From positions 948,001-1,012,000 of the forward strand of contig CAJNDS010002712.1 of assembly GCA_905221605.1 (NCBI GenBank): DNA of 64,000 bases, in the 5' to 3' direction. The notes beneath the pieces are model-generated. The model had not been told where the DNA came from. It saw only the letters and a program-made list of their open reading frames with translations, and searched no databases. Positions 33,370-44,475 of this stretch are shown piece after piece (the first letter of the stretch is position 1; each line of letters opens with the position of its first letter). Source of the stretch: Symbiodinium natans (taxonomy: Eukaryota; Sar; Dinophyceae; Suessiales; Symbiodiniaceae). Made by a program: the position numbers and the translations under genes.

Positions 33370-35044
33370 CTAACCTGGACAAATAGGTGAGTCTCTAGAG
33401 AGAGTCGCTGTCAGCCTTTCCAGGAAACGGAGCTCTTCCAGCTGGTGGGAGTGACCTGTTGGAACATAGTAGAAATCAGGGTCCTTGGGCGCGATCGTGT
33501 TACTGTCGACCTTTTGCTGCAGGCTATAGAGTGCCTGTGTAGGCCATGATGCTCCTGCCGAAGCTGGACTGTCACGATTTGCTTGTTGAGTCGACGGCTT
33601 GCCGTCGCCAGTAATCCCAGAAGTACAGTGGATGAGCCGATGAACAAGAGAACGGAAATTCGCAGAAGACCAGATGGGCAGAGACGAGCTGCACACCTCG
33701 CTGCAAGCCCGCCTATCACCCACAAGTACCCAGCATCTTAAGGCCCACCCCCTCCCACCATTTCTCTGCCATCAACCTCGGTCGAGGTCCGGGATTACGT
33801 GCCGGACCCCTTCCATTCGGAGGAAGAAGTACAGCTGCCTGGCGTCTGTGTGCCATCTCGTCTAGGAGGTTGAGGGCCTCCACTTCGCATCGACCTTGGG
33901 TTCGGATTTTACCGGCACATGCGATGTCAAACGTTTGGATATGTTTGAACGGAGTGGAGTTGCTTGAGGCGGTGAGGTGGTACCTGTAAGTCCGCCAGAT
34001 AGTTGACAACACCCTGGTCCTCATCACTCTTCTCCACCATGTATGCTTTCCAGCTGTTTCTGACGTAGCCCTGCAGCCGAACGGGGGGTATGGGAGCGGG
34101 GGAGACCCAGAGAAAGAGATTGACGAGCTGAGGTTCTTTACCGATGGCTTCGCCCAAGTCCACGCCCTCTACCGTTCGCAGCAATTTCAGGCGGCTGGGC
34201 CTTTGAGACTCTCTGCCTCGAAAAACCGGGCGTTTGGTTTTGCGTGTTGCCTTGCTAAGCCTGGTTTTATGCCGTCGGGACCATTCCTCCACGATGTTGT
34301 TTTCTAGCCGTCGCGCAATGCGCGCTGGATAAGCTCTCGTTTCTTGAAGCACCTTGCACCCTCGGAGCTTCAAGCCCTGTGAAGCACCAGATTCGCCGGA
34401 ACTTGGAGCCTCAAGAGAGTTCAAGCCGCAGTCAAGCTTCGTGTGACAAGCAGCAGGGCCTTTGTGCTAACCACCTCCAATCCAAGACAAGCTTTTGGGA
34501 GAGGCAGAGAGTGGTCAAGCAAGACAGAAGATCTGATCTCCTGTTTTGCTGAGAGTTCTTGCCTGCACAATAGGTCTGCCTCAGTCAGCTTTCAGACTGT
34601 GGCCAGGTTCGGGATAGAGTGGGCACGCAGGTGATCCTGTCTACCGTACTGTTTACCTCCTTATCCTCCACTTATACACCAGTTGCGCAGGGGGGATTTG
34701 TTCCCTTGGCCAGGCATTCAACTTGAGCCCCTCATTTAAAGTCTGCTTGAGCAATCACTTCTGGCTCCCTGAGGCTTGACATCAAATCACGGTTCTATCG
34801 TTTAGCGAGTCGATTCCTTTACCATGCAGGCTGCGCACTCCCTGCTGTGCAAATACCGTGAGCAGTTTCCGCAGGCCTGGGGCGGGAGGCCAACAACGCG
34901 ATTAGAAAGTTGCAATTGACTTTCCATACTGCGGAACAACGTCTTGGCAAGAATGTCGGCCATAGCCGTAAACCTTAAGTCTGAGTTGCCGAGTTGAGAC
35001 TGCTGTACCGTGGATGTGTGATAGTTGAATTGCGTGCTCGCCAT
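33370..35044 (-). CDS. Minus-strand gene fragments, possible membrane protein
   Basis: Three minus-strand frames look coding. 34802-35044: STVQQSQLGNSDLRFTAMAD, then AKTLFRSMESQLQLSNRVVG. 33927-34424: KAYMVEKSDEDQGVVNYLAD within a basic 165-residue frame. 33370-33723: ALYSLQQKVDSNTIAPKDPD and LEELRFLERLTATLSRDS, ending at a stop. In the overlapping frame around 33600-33670 a hydrophobic stretch (ISVLLFIGSSTVLLGLLA) could be a signal anchor, but it is one phase away from the C-terminal frame, so an intron or frameshift would be needed. No family is recognised. The opposite strand is poor in long codon-like frames here. It lies antisense to, and just beyond, the last recognised cyclase exon. 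Confidence 0.35.
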
Positions 35045-35236
35045 GTTGCAGGTCAGACGGTTCGCGTGTTCGGCATTCCTGCTTGTGAAACATCCCTCCC
35101 GCTGATGTTCTGAACTCTCCTACTTAGGTGCCTGAATGTCCGCTTTGTTTTCGATGCTTACTGTTGACCTGCTGGATTCCTGGCTCCCTGCAATCTTAGG
35201 TAGGAGTCTTTTGGTGTAGGGCGTGCGTGCCCAAGG

Positions 35237-35334
35237 ACGTGCCGAGCAAGTTGCTTCTCCAGCGAGTGGAGACACTCTTGCATGACCCGCCTCCTGCTGA
35301 GTGGACACCTGTCTACAAGCTTACAGAGAAGTGA
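35237..35334 (+). CDS. Possible terminal exon, unrecognised
   Basis: The frame reads DVPSKLLLQRVETLLHDPPP, then AEWTPVYKLTEK before TGA 35332-35334. A GT donor (GAGAA|GTGAGC at 35331) overlaps the stop, so it could also be internal. It is on the cyclase strand and might be its 3' end, but the minus-strand gene lies between. Confidence 0.35.
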
Positions 35335-38300
35335 GCCACACTGTGCACTTGGTCAAGCAAGAGCTATCTAGACCACCTTTGTCCATCCAGCATTCAGCGT
35401 GTAGCAGCGGAACTGTCTGTATGGTTCATGCTGGCGTTATGGGCAATTTTCAATGTAGCAGTAGTACTTGAGAAGGATGGCTCTGGCTTCAAGGTGTGTT
35501 TCTCTTTGGGTGGATAATTGGAGCTTTTGATCGAGCATTACAGCTCGACTTCTATTCTTTAAGCTGTGCGGTTGCTGCATCACCAAGTCCGATGGTCACG
35601 TGATGTCACGTGTCAGCTTTCGCCAACTTGGTTGGAAGTTGCTTTGTTGTACTTAGACGGAGTCATATCCAAACCTCTGCCTTTACTTGAACGAAAGAAT
35701 GTAGAAATTCATACAACCTGTGTCTCTAAGTCTTTCTCCGCGGGTTACCAGGGGTTCTGTTGAGAAGCACATCAATGTGGTCTGGGAACCTTGGGTCTGT
35801 GGAAGCTTTTCGTTTAATCGCCTCATTGTAGACCTACTCGCGGGTCCAAAATGCAGCAACGCAGTGCCTCCTCCCATAAGAAGCGTGATTTCGCACAAGC
35901 TTCTGGCAATGATTGCAGGTACTTGGACCCTCAGTATGCCTTAAGGGCGTGTTAAGATGTTGCTGGGAAACCAGAAGTGGTCCAGCTGTTTCCGAGATCC
36001 AACATCGGGGCGTGCCCGTCGATTAAAAGCTGTTCTGAAGTGATTGCGCTCTAGACTCTGCTTACCGCTCTCTTTGTCTTTATCTTTCAAACCTTGGGTC
36101 TGCACATCAGCTTTGCACAAGAAGATGCATGTCTACATGTGAGGGCTGGTATCCAGAAAGGTATCTCTTGTAAGCAGACACATGTTTCTTACAGCCATAT
36201 GGCTGGTTTGGTTTTCTTTAACCATAGATGATGGTGTGTCATCAATATTAATTCTCGCTCTACTTTGGCCCCATTGGGCCCAATGGCTTTTCCAGCAGTC
36301 CTTTCGAGCCCGCAGAACTTTGGTGCTTGTTGGCTGTCAGCATTCGCCATCCAGTAAGGAGCATTTGGGGATTTCCAACTAGATGTAGTTCCAGCAGAGG
36401 GAGGCCAGCAGCATGAGCACAACCACTTGGCCTGCGATATGGTTCGTGGACAAATCATGAAGCACCTACGACCCACAAGAACGTTCACAAAACGGAAGTT
36501 TCGACACTGTGAGCCTTCCCGTTGCTAGATCAGGTGCCCGAGGCCCAGCACTAGATCTCAGCGAATGCCCGAAACCACACATCAACCCAGACCACCCAAT
36601 CAATCTCAGCAATTGCGTGAGCAATGGCATGGATGGAGGATTGCCTTGAGGCTGCAGCAAAAGATGCTCCTCCGAAGATTTTCCAAACGCAGGTGTTCCA
36701 ATTTGGATCATTTTGTGCCGCTGAGGGATGGAGTTTGACAGACTGGTGGTTGTGAATGATGGAGTCGCTCCATACGGCCGCAAGAGCTACTGTATGGTGT
36801 GCCACCACGTTTTTGCAGCATTGCGCTGCAGGAATCTTCGGGAAGACGCATGAGTGATGCGTTGCCTGCTGCACGGTCAGGTGCCGACCAGCACAAGCAG
36901 GTGCAGTGCATGGGCCATGGCATAGGGAAGTGAATCATGGGAAGTGTACTCAGCAGAGGGGAGGTAAAGGGTAAGAAATAAAATTGGTTGCTTGAACAGC
37001 TGCGCTTCAGCTGCTTTAACTTCCGGTACGGTAGAACCTCCGCAGATGAAGTTACTCGGTGGATGCAGTGACATAAAGAGATGCCTACTTTCAGGAACTT
37101 ATCTTGGATGAACCTTCATGATCAGGGATATGGGTGAGCCTCAACAGTGCAACCTTTCGGTTTTCTTGCGAGCAAGGCAGGTGTAGGTGCAAGCGAGCCA
37201 AAAAAAAGCACCTCCGGCATCTGGATGTGGCCGTGTTTAGGCTTTTCTGTTGACCGATGCCCATCTGTGGAAGTATTTGGTATACGGCAAGGCGGCTGAA
37301 GACTCATCTCCTATGAGAGAAATCGTCCTAAAGGCGAGCCACTAGGTCACCAAGCCCAACAATCCGAATTCCAAGCCCTTTGAACTGCCTGAGGCACTGA
37401 GCATCCAGCACAGACGAACCCTGTGCCCTTGACCCCAATCACACTCATGCTCTGCATCCTTCATCCTCTGCCACAACGATGCAGATCAGATCATCCAATG
37501 CTTTACTGACACAGTCTAGGCTGCGCGGGCTTGCTTGCATGTTGAGCCCATGCGCCACAATGGCATGCGCACATTCTCTCAGGCTCGCCCGATCTTTGGA
37601 TGCGCAGGTAAACAAGTTTGGGCTTCGGCAGTGACAGGATCTGCATAGCTGCCTCCGGTGCAGAGATTCGTTTGCTCTTACCCTGTCTGCTGTCGCACTT
37701 CATGTTTGAGAATCGAACGTGTCCGATTCAGAACCATTCCAGGGTGTGGACCTGCGCGGGCCCTTGGCTCTTGCGGCTACGCAGCGGGAAGGCGGCGCCA
37801 AACCTCCGCGGAGGCCAGCTGCTGTCAGTAGATGGATGAGCACAAGTGAGCACATGCTCGCTCCCAAGCCTTGCTGTTTTGCAGCTAAGCATTCATACCC
37901 CACTCAGTTGCACTATGCCAAGGGTTTGTGAAATCGTGTTGAATTGAGGCCAGGGTGCATCGACCTCAGCCTACATCGTCCCGGTGTCTCGAGGCCGACA
38001 GCTGCCCCTCCGCGCTGGCACACTGCTACGGACAGCGCTGACTCTGACACTTGGTCTATGACATGACAGATCAGAACAGTACCACTATGTAGCTCTTCCG
38101 CTGTTTCTGCAGCCAAAATTAGATGATGGATCGGAGCAAAGACCCGAGTATCTAGCAGCACCCAGCACAACGGACAAGGAAAGCAACTGTACGCTCACCA
38201 CACTCTCACTACACTGTACCGACTGCGCCTGTCATAGAGTCTCCCCGAGGACCCACAGCTTTCAGAGGTGCGTGGCTTAGAGGCCGGCATATCCTGACTT

Positions 38301-38340
38301 GTGATTCGATGTGTACCTTCCACTGTGGGCAGAAATTGAC
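35335..38340. other. Mostly unassigned DNA
   Basis: No family is recognised. Minus-strand frames at 36189-36488 and 36551-36874 (for example ASFAAASRQSSIHAIAHAIA) and a plus-strand frame at about 36725-36852 (DRLVVVNDGVAPYGRKSY) are weakly codon-like. No splice context supports any of them. Confidence 0.3.
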
Positions 38341-38356
38341 ATCGACAATTTCTGAA

Positions 38357-39043
38357 ACGAGGAGCTCGATCGTAGAGGTTGCGTGGTCTCCATTTGCCGC
38401 CAGCTTGCTTGGACAGGGCGTGGACGTAGATGAGGATGCCGTGACCGACCGAACGGTGCGGCTGGTGGCCTTTCTTCGAGATGCCGAGGACCCAAAGATT
38501 GTTTGGGGGTTTCCGTGGGGGTCCCTTATTTTCGTAGACCCCCATTTGTTTGGCAGCTCGACCCCCATTCGCAATAATGGTTTTAAGTTTACCGCAAGGA
38601 GGAAAATCCTTGAAGCATGGCTTTAGAGTTTTTTTTGCGAAGTCTACAAATAAAGAATTGGCTCGAGATTTTGGAATCGTGGGCTTTTGGCGCAGGAGGT
38701 GCGACCTCCCAAGGGGCTTCCTTGTGAAGGCAAGGTGGTCAGCTGCTCGACGTGAGTTGGACATGTCAAGGGAGACCGGGGAGTTAGGGCTTAGGGTTTT
38801 AGGGCTTTGGTCCAGGATGAGCTTCAGGACATTGTGGTTTAACTACTTCCTCATGCACAAGGAGGCTTTCAGTTTTTGGAGGTCTCAGTAGATCCTGATG
38901 CGCAGGATAGTCTTTTGCTTCAGATTCCCGGAGTTGTGCAGGAGGTGTGGCATAGACATTCTGCCGTTGTCACTTGGAGTGCCCTTCCCTTGGACTTGCA
39001 GATGTATGTGCAAAGGGTTGCGGGGCTAACAGGCCAGGGTTGA
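38357..39043 (+). CDS. Two codon-like exons, unrecognised
   Basis: About 38357-38500 reads VAWSPFAASLLGQGVDVDED and TVRLVAFLRDAEDPKIVW. About 38858-39043 reads FLEVSVDPDAQDSLLLQIPG and VTWSALPLDLQMYVQRVAG before TGA. Both are on the plus strand, rich in hydrophobic/acidic alternation like folded protein, and free of low complexity. A TAGGGTTTTAGGG tract lies between. The minus-strand ORF over 38195-38764 is judged a shadow. Confidence 0.35.
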
Positions 39044-39860
39044 GGTGCTAGCAGTCATCAAGTCCGGTTTCAAAACAACGGTGTATGCAAAAGGGTCCCT
39101 ATTAGGGTTTCCAGCTGCTGAAACGTAAGGCAGGACATTCCCCACGCGTGACGTGTACCGAGGGCATACGTGCCAGTCAGCCCGAGGGATGTACCTCGTA
39201 TCACAACACACTTCGGGCATCGGATTGTTGCCACAAGGTTTCGACAACGCCTTGGCCTTCCTCCATCGCTATGTGTGCTTTCTGCGTGAGTAACTTGGTC
39301 GCAGCGGAGCGCACAGCGACATGCGGGAACGTGTTCGGAAGCTATGGAGCGCAGTGGAGTGGAGGGATGACCGAGACCCATAGGTTTGGCCTAACGCATA
39401 GAGCGGCATCACCTCCGGCGCGCAGGCTTCAGGATCAAAACACAACAAGCAAAAGCGAAAAGATGCAAGGAAACAGCCACCCCTCACCCTCTCCCAAAGA
39501 AGAGGCACCAGCACAAACACAAAATCAAACAACAAAGGACAAAAGCAAAATTAGCAACTAGCTTGCCCACGAAGAGGTTGTTTGCAATCGGAGGGGTTAC
39601 CCCCAAAAAACGCACAAACAAGCTTCGCCGCCCCTCCACAACCCACAAACGAAAGCTTTGCCAAAAAGATGTCCCTTTGGGGGAGGGAGGGGGGGGGCGC
39701 TCTGTAGTGAGCCCTTGCCTGCCCCGGCCGTGTGTGCTGGTCGGACTGCCTGTGCCCAGCACCACCGCAGTCCTTGGCACGGCCCTGAGGGCCAACGGCA
39801 AGATGGGAGCTTGCCCTCTGTTTCATGCCCCCAAAAACTTACCCAAAATCATCCAAAATC
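39044..39860. other. No gene recognised
   Basis: Only overlapping ORFs on both strands without motif, and a G-rich run near 39680-39698. Confidence 0.4.
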
Positions 39861-39861
39861 C

Positions 39862-40279
39862 AAAGTTCAAGCATTGTTCGAACTCAACCCTTGGGACAGC
39901 GGCTCTCCCAAGCAGGCTAAGCAGGCTGGTGTAAATTTATACAGGAACATAGCTCCGCGTCTCCAGACCTTTGGGCCCCAGATCCAAAGCCCTCCTGCAG
40001 GTTGGGACCAGATCTGGCAAGTCCACAAGTGAGACTTGGTAAGAGTTATAAAATTAGGGTTTAGGGCCTAGGGTTTAGGGTTTAGGGTAAGCGCAGCCCT
40101 CCTCCGCCTTTCTCGGCAGGTTCTCGGTTGAGGGGCCAATCTGAATCTTTGGTTTCTAGCTCAGAATTCTTTTCAATAAAGAGACTCCCAGGACTCAGTA
40201 CCCATGCCTGCAGTCAGACCTCAGGACTTTCCATTGGACAGCAGAGGAGAACTTCCAGAGCATCGTCGACCCTTCGCCG
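39862..40279 (+). CDS. Two exon-like segments, unrecognised
   Basis: 39862-40032 reads KVQALFELNPWDSGSPKQAK and FGPQIQSPPAGWDQIWQVHK before TGA. About 40225-40279 reads TFHWTAEENFQSIVDPSP and ends at a good donor (TCGCCG|GTAAGAG). A TTTAGGG tract (about 40053-40088) separates them. No family is recognised. Confidence 0.35.
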
Positions 40280-41154
40280 GTAAGAGAGAAGGGTGCACTG
40301 GAAAATGCCCAAAAGTGCAGCCCAGGAGAGCAACCTGCGTGTTCCAAGTGCCGACCCGTCCGGCATCAAGAAGAAGCATGGCGCCCGGGCATGGACATGC
40401 GTAAGGGTGGGGCGGGGGGCCCTCACTGCGTCGGCATGAACCATCGACTCTACCGCGAATGCCATGTTGCGTCTCTCGGTCTCGGACTTGTGGCAATTTC
40501 CACCTGAAGCTGTTTAGTTTGTATGGGTCCAAACTCACTTTCTCGAAGTAGTGTGTGTTTGTTCAAAAAACAACACACAGACTACTTCCCTGAGATGCCC
40601 ACCCTGGGTGATCCTGGGTGGCATGGTCCTTTGACTCATGAATGCAAGTGAAGGTGCGGCCTTCGGTCGGGGGATCTACACCTGCCCAGACTACAAGATG
40701 GCCAAGGAGGCGAGGCTTCGAGGCGTTTAAGCCCAAGATCTTCGGGCAAAAATGATATGGGGATTTCTGAAAAAAGGGGGCCCCTAATATAGACCCCCAA
40801 ATTAGGGACCATATATGAGGTGTACCTGTAATTTCGGAAACCCTCATATCCAGATTCTGTGAGGCGAGGATTTCCTGCCCACTCACCCACCCGGCGGATG
40901 GGACTCGTGCTTTGCGATTGCACACGCGTTTGCTACTTCTCACACGGTATACCCGTAGTATCAGAGCATACTTCCATGGGTATCCTTGCGCTAACAGTGC
41001 ACTTAAAATTAAGACAAGCGCACTTTAATATGAAAAATACACAAAGCGGGCTATTGGTTGCGCAGTCATCCTTCCCAAACTACTCACGACATCCTCATAA
41101 TTGAACGAAGCTTCCACGGCTTCAAGGTGGCAGTTCAAACGTGCCTCTCAGATG

Positions 41155-41235
<81 letters not shown>

Positions 41236-41689
41236 CATTCGGTAACTACTACAGACCACCCTCATAACAAGGGCTCGCAGTGCAGGTCACATGTCAAACG
41301 CCTCACGTCAAAGCCCTTGCGTAGTCTGCAAGAAACCCTCTGACAGCACACTGTACTGCAAGTAGTGACGTGGATATTCAGGGTGGTGTGTTTCGTGTGG
41401 AAGGTTTTTACAGATTTTTGGACCAAGAGGAACATGGTTCTCAGACTGGGACCTGGGGCATGACTTGTATGCTGGCTTGTGGGATGTCCTGAAGTGAATG
41501 AGAACATATCGTCGCAGTGTTTGGTTGATTAACATCCGTTTGCTTGCAAGAGGTCTTTGGCAAGGGCTCGAAGTGCTGGCATTGGAAATGGAGGTTCATA
41601 GATCTTAGTTCACATCACCATGGCGTTCCGCATGACATCCTGACGTCGCGCGTGCCCATTCGCTAACATTTTGGTACTAGCTGCTAGGC
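40280..41689. other. Intergenic, with (CTG)n
   Basis: No convincing gene. Contains the CTG repeat listed separately. ORFs made of poly-Ala or poly-Cys are its translations. Confidence 0.5.
41159..41230. repeat. (CTG)24 trinucleotide repeat
   Basis: 24 uninterrupted CTG units, about 460 bp upstream of the long intronless ORF. Confidence 0.95.
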
Positions 41690-43771
41690 ATGCATGCGAA
41701 GCACAACGGTCCAATACCAATTCCGTCGTTCAGCGGGCATATGATTAGAGTACAAATTCTGTATGTGAGGATGCTCACCCCTTGCGAGGCTTGCCTTCAT
41801 TTTCAGAGCCCAATCCACGAAAAGCAAACTCAAACACTTGACCTTCCCTTCGAGCGATGCTCTCCAACCCTTTACAGCTCAAGACAATGCAGGGTAGTGG
41901 GGAGGGTGACCCCGAGGGGCCCAATGACGGCCCTATCGGCCGGTGGGCACATGGCCCATGAATCCCTTGAAGGGACCGGAGGGGACAGAGAGCTGGAGGA
42001 GCATGAGGAGCTTATTGGCAGGCTGACCAGCGAGGGCCTTCAGCTCATTGTGCCCGGAGGCCTGGCCGAGGAGACTGAAGATGAGGTCAAGGAGGAGGAT
42101 GCAGACACGCCGGGCGCCAAGGAGTCTGAGGTGGAGAGCGGTGAGGATGATGTCGACGAGCAACTCTGGCGTGCAGGCTCCACTTGCCACAGGGCGGAGT
42201 ATTGCGAGCTGCGGAAGGGCAAGGACCAGTATGGGGAGGAAGCTTGGAGGGTGACAATCCTTCAGGATCCCAAGCCACCTGTCGCAGATCGACTTTTGCA
42301 GAGATGTGCAGCCATCAAGACGCGAGCTGCCTGGGAATTCATCGCCTCACTCCCCGGCATCGTGGAGCCATGGACCATCCGGGACAAGCCCAAACGCAAA
42401 AAGCGTGCAAGTCTCGAAGTGCATGAGGAGGAAGAGGGCCGCGATGGCCGCGAAAGCCGCGAGGGCCGAGAAAGCCGCGAGGGCCGCGATGATGAGGATG
42501 CCAAGGCCCATGCAGATGCCGACGCGCCCGCGCAGAGCCCCCCGCAGACTCCCAGGGCGAGTGCCTCACAGAGTCCTGCGCAGAGTCCCCGTGCAAAGTC
42601 ACAGGAAGCTGCAGAGTTCCCGGAGCCCGAGACAAGCCCTCCAAGCCCTCAGGAATCCCAGGAAGCCCAGCAAGTCTCCCCTCAAGGCCGGCGCCGCGGA
42701 GCGTTGCTCAAGCTCGATGCCGGTGCCGAGTCCGCTGAAGATGCCCAGCGCCGTGATGAGGAAGCATATTTTCCGGAGAAGAATCGGCTGCAATTCTCCT
42801 TGACCGCAGCGGTCATCAGGGAGCTCACGAGGCACATCTGTGATTCGACAGTTGCCCAGAATCCTCCCTGGAACGTTCGTGTGGCAAGTGTGGAAGCAGC
42901 CCTTCTGGCCTGGGACCTGACTTCCAGCATCCACGGCAGCTGCCGCATTCCTTTGACCCTTGTCACCCAGCGTGGGGGCAGGCAGTACAGCTTTGTCTTC
43001 GTCATGGTGATGCACCACGGCTGCGTGGCCTTGCTGGGGCGATATATGCTGAAGGAGATTTCCTTCCTCCCACTGGAAAAGCGAAAGTTTTCGGAGGCAG
43101 TTGCAAATGTAGCAGAAGTATTGTCCGCGCGACATCACGAGCTGAAGACGCTGTACTTGGGCCAGCCAAGTGAAGCAATGGTTGGCCAACCAGGAGATGC
43201 GCCCACGTACTGGCGAGTTCTGAAGCTCAGCTGCAAGCGACAGGAGTGGAACAGCATCCTCGCGTCCTGCGACTTTTACGTGGCTCGCAGGCAGGAAGTG
43301 TCCAGATTCTTAGAAGAGTCGACGGTTCTGACGCAGCAGGGAGGCCGCGGATTGTCGGAGCTACCGCTGCCACCGGGTTTGGATCTGTGGCTGAATGCGC
43401 GGTCGGAGCTTCGACTGAAGGTGGTGGAACCTCTCCTCGTGCGGCGGCGACTGAAGCGGGGACCAGAGGTCAAGCACATTCGCCCCACTGGCGGCGGAGT
43501 GGCAACAATCGAGAAGAAGTCGGTCACCACACTCTCCTTGAGAATGGGGCGCATGGCGCAGAAGGAAAAGCGTGAGCAGGATCAGTGGCATCAGCTCGCC
43601 TTTCATGCCAAGCAGCATGCTCCGCAACACGCCCCTGCAGTGGAATGGCCGCCAGTCACGGAAACAGAGTGCTCATCGGTGTCGTCGGATTCTCTGGAGG
43701 AGTATGCCGAGGACTTCCGCATTGGGCGGCTCGCAACAAAAACCACATTGCAGGTGCAGACGGGTCGCTGA
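41690..43771 (+). CDS. Intronless 693-codon ORF, hypothetical protein
   Basis: This is by far the longest open frame in the window, ending at TGA 43769-43771. The first in-frame ATG is 41690, but the first ~80 residues are of different, less protein-like composition. Starts at ATG 41924 or ATG 41951 (MAHESLEGTGGDRELEEHEE) are more likely. Residues about 90-160 are acidic; about 255-350 are low-complexity (EGRDGRESREGRESREGRDD, then Ser/Pro/Gln-rich). About 360-560 looks folded (NRLQFSLTAAVIRELTRHIC, then QYSFVFVMVMHHGCVALLG). The tail is basic, then Ser/Glu-rich. No known domain, signal peptide or membrane span is recognised; RQYSFVFVMVMHHGCVALLG is a buried-strand-like stretch. The lack of introns, next to genes cut into tiny exons, suggests origin by retroposition of a processed mRNA. 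Confidence 0.7.
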   Translation: MHAKHNGPIPIPSFSGHMIRVQILYVRMLTPCEACLHFQSPIHEKQTQTLDLPFERCSPTLYSSRQCRVVGRVTPRGPMTALSAGGHMAHESLEGTGGDRELEEHEELIGRLTSEGLQLIVPGGLAEETEDEVKEEDADTPGAKESEVESGEDDVDEQLWRAGSTCHRAEYCELRKGKDQYGEEAWRVTILQDPKPPVADRLLQRCAAIKTRAAWEFIASLPGIVEPWTIRDKPKRKKRASLEVHEEEEGRDGRESREGRESREGRDDEDAKAHADADAPAQSPPQTPRASASQSPAQSPRAKSQEAAEFPEPETSPPSPQESQEAQQVSPQGRRRGALLKLDAGAESAEDAQRRDEEAYFPEKNRLQFSLTAAVIRELTRHICDSTVAQNPPWNVRVASVEAALLAWDLTSSIHGSCRIPLTLVTQRGGRQYSFVFVMVMHHGCVALLGRYMLKEISFLPLEKRKFSEAVANVAEVLSARHHELKTLYLGQPSEAMVGQPGDAPTYWRVLKLSCKRQEWNSILASCDFYVARRQEVSRFLEESTVLTQQGGRGLSELPLPPGLDLWLNARSELRLKVVEPLLVRRRLKRGPEVKHIRPTGGGVATIEKKSVTTLSLRMGRMAQKEKREQDQWHQLAFHAKQHAPQHAPAVEWPPVTETECSSVSSDSLEEYAEDFRIGRLATKTTLQVQTGR

Positions 43772-44387
43772 CAAAGATTCAGCCAACTCATTGACTCATT
43801 CCTCCGCACTTCCAAGCGGAAGACCAGCGTCATCACAGCACCTTCGGAGTCAAATGAAGGTGGAAGACCTTAGACTAAGCCCTATATAAGCAAATGCAGA
43901 ATCTGCAGAATCTTCGTCGTCTGACATGTGAGCGCTAAAGCCCTTGAAGGACTTCTCCTACGGAGCCAGCGCGACCTTTGCTTGCCTGGCCCTGGTCGGG
44001 CGGCAGAAAGTGCGGCACCACGGCAAGGCCGCCGGGGTCGCTGATGGTTCGCCGTTTGGGTTTATGAGGGTCTAAGTTACACCATTCGCAGCAACTTTCT
44101 GGGGGGTGCGGAGCAAGGTGGTCAAGTCTGCTGAATATAATGAATAGCATTCACGTCACCGAGACAGAAGCCACACTTAAAGCCTTGGGCTGAGTTCGAA
44201 AGCATCCTCCCTGCAAACCTGTCCCAACCTGCTGCCCCCAGCAACTCACGAACCCATAAGCATGGCGCCTCAAATCTTCCGATGTTTGGGGAGCTGAGGG
44301 TCATGGGCTCTACGAGAGCCATGGTGTCGACTTCGACAGCGTCCTCGGACGGATGCTCCTTGGTTGCATGCAGACCTGGAACGTTTA

Positions 44388-44475
44388 GGGATGTTTAGGT
44401 TTTAGGGTTTTGGGTTTAGGGTTTGCAAAAGGGTTTTGGGTTTATAGGGTTTAGGGTAAAGTTTAGGGTTTAGTC
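44388..44475. repeat. TTTAGGG-like tract, degenerate
   Basis: About eight imperfect TTTAGGG/TTTTGGG units in plus orientation. Confidence 0.8.

Noticed and set aside
38195-38764. 189-codon minus-strand ORF
   Set aside because: It mirrors a better plus-strand frame (VAWSPFAASLLGQGVDV). Its composition is basic and low in hydrophobic pattern.
41667-41674. Spliced-leader relic upstream of the intronless ORF
   Set aside because: CATTTTGG matches the core of the dinoflagellate spliced leader, but the flanking bases agree poorly. An 8-base match is expected by chance in a window of this size.
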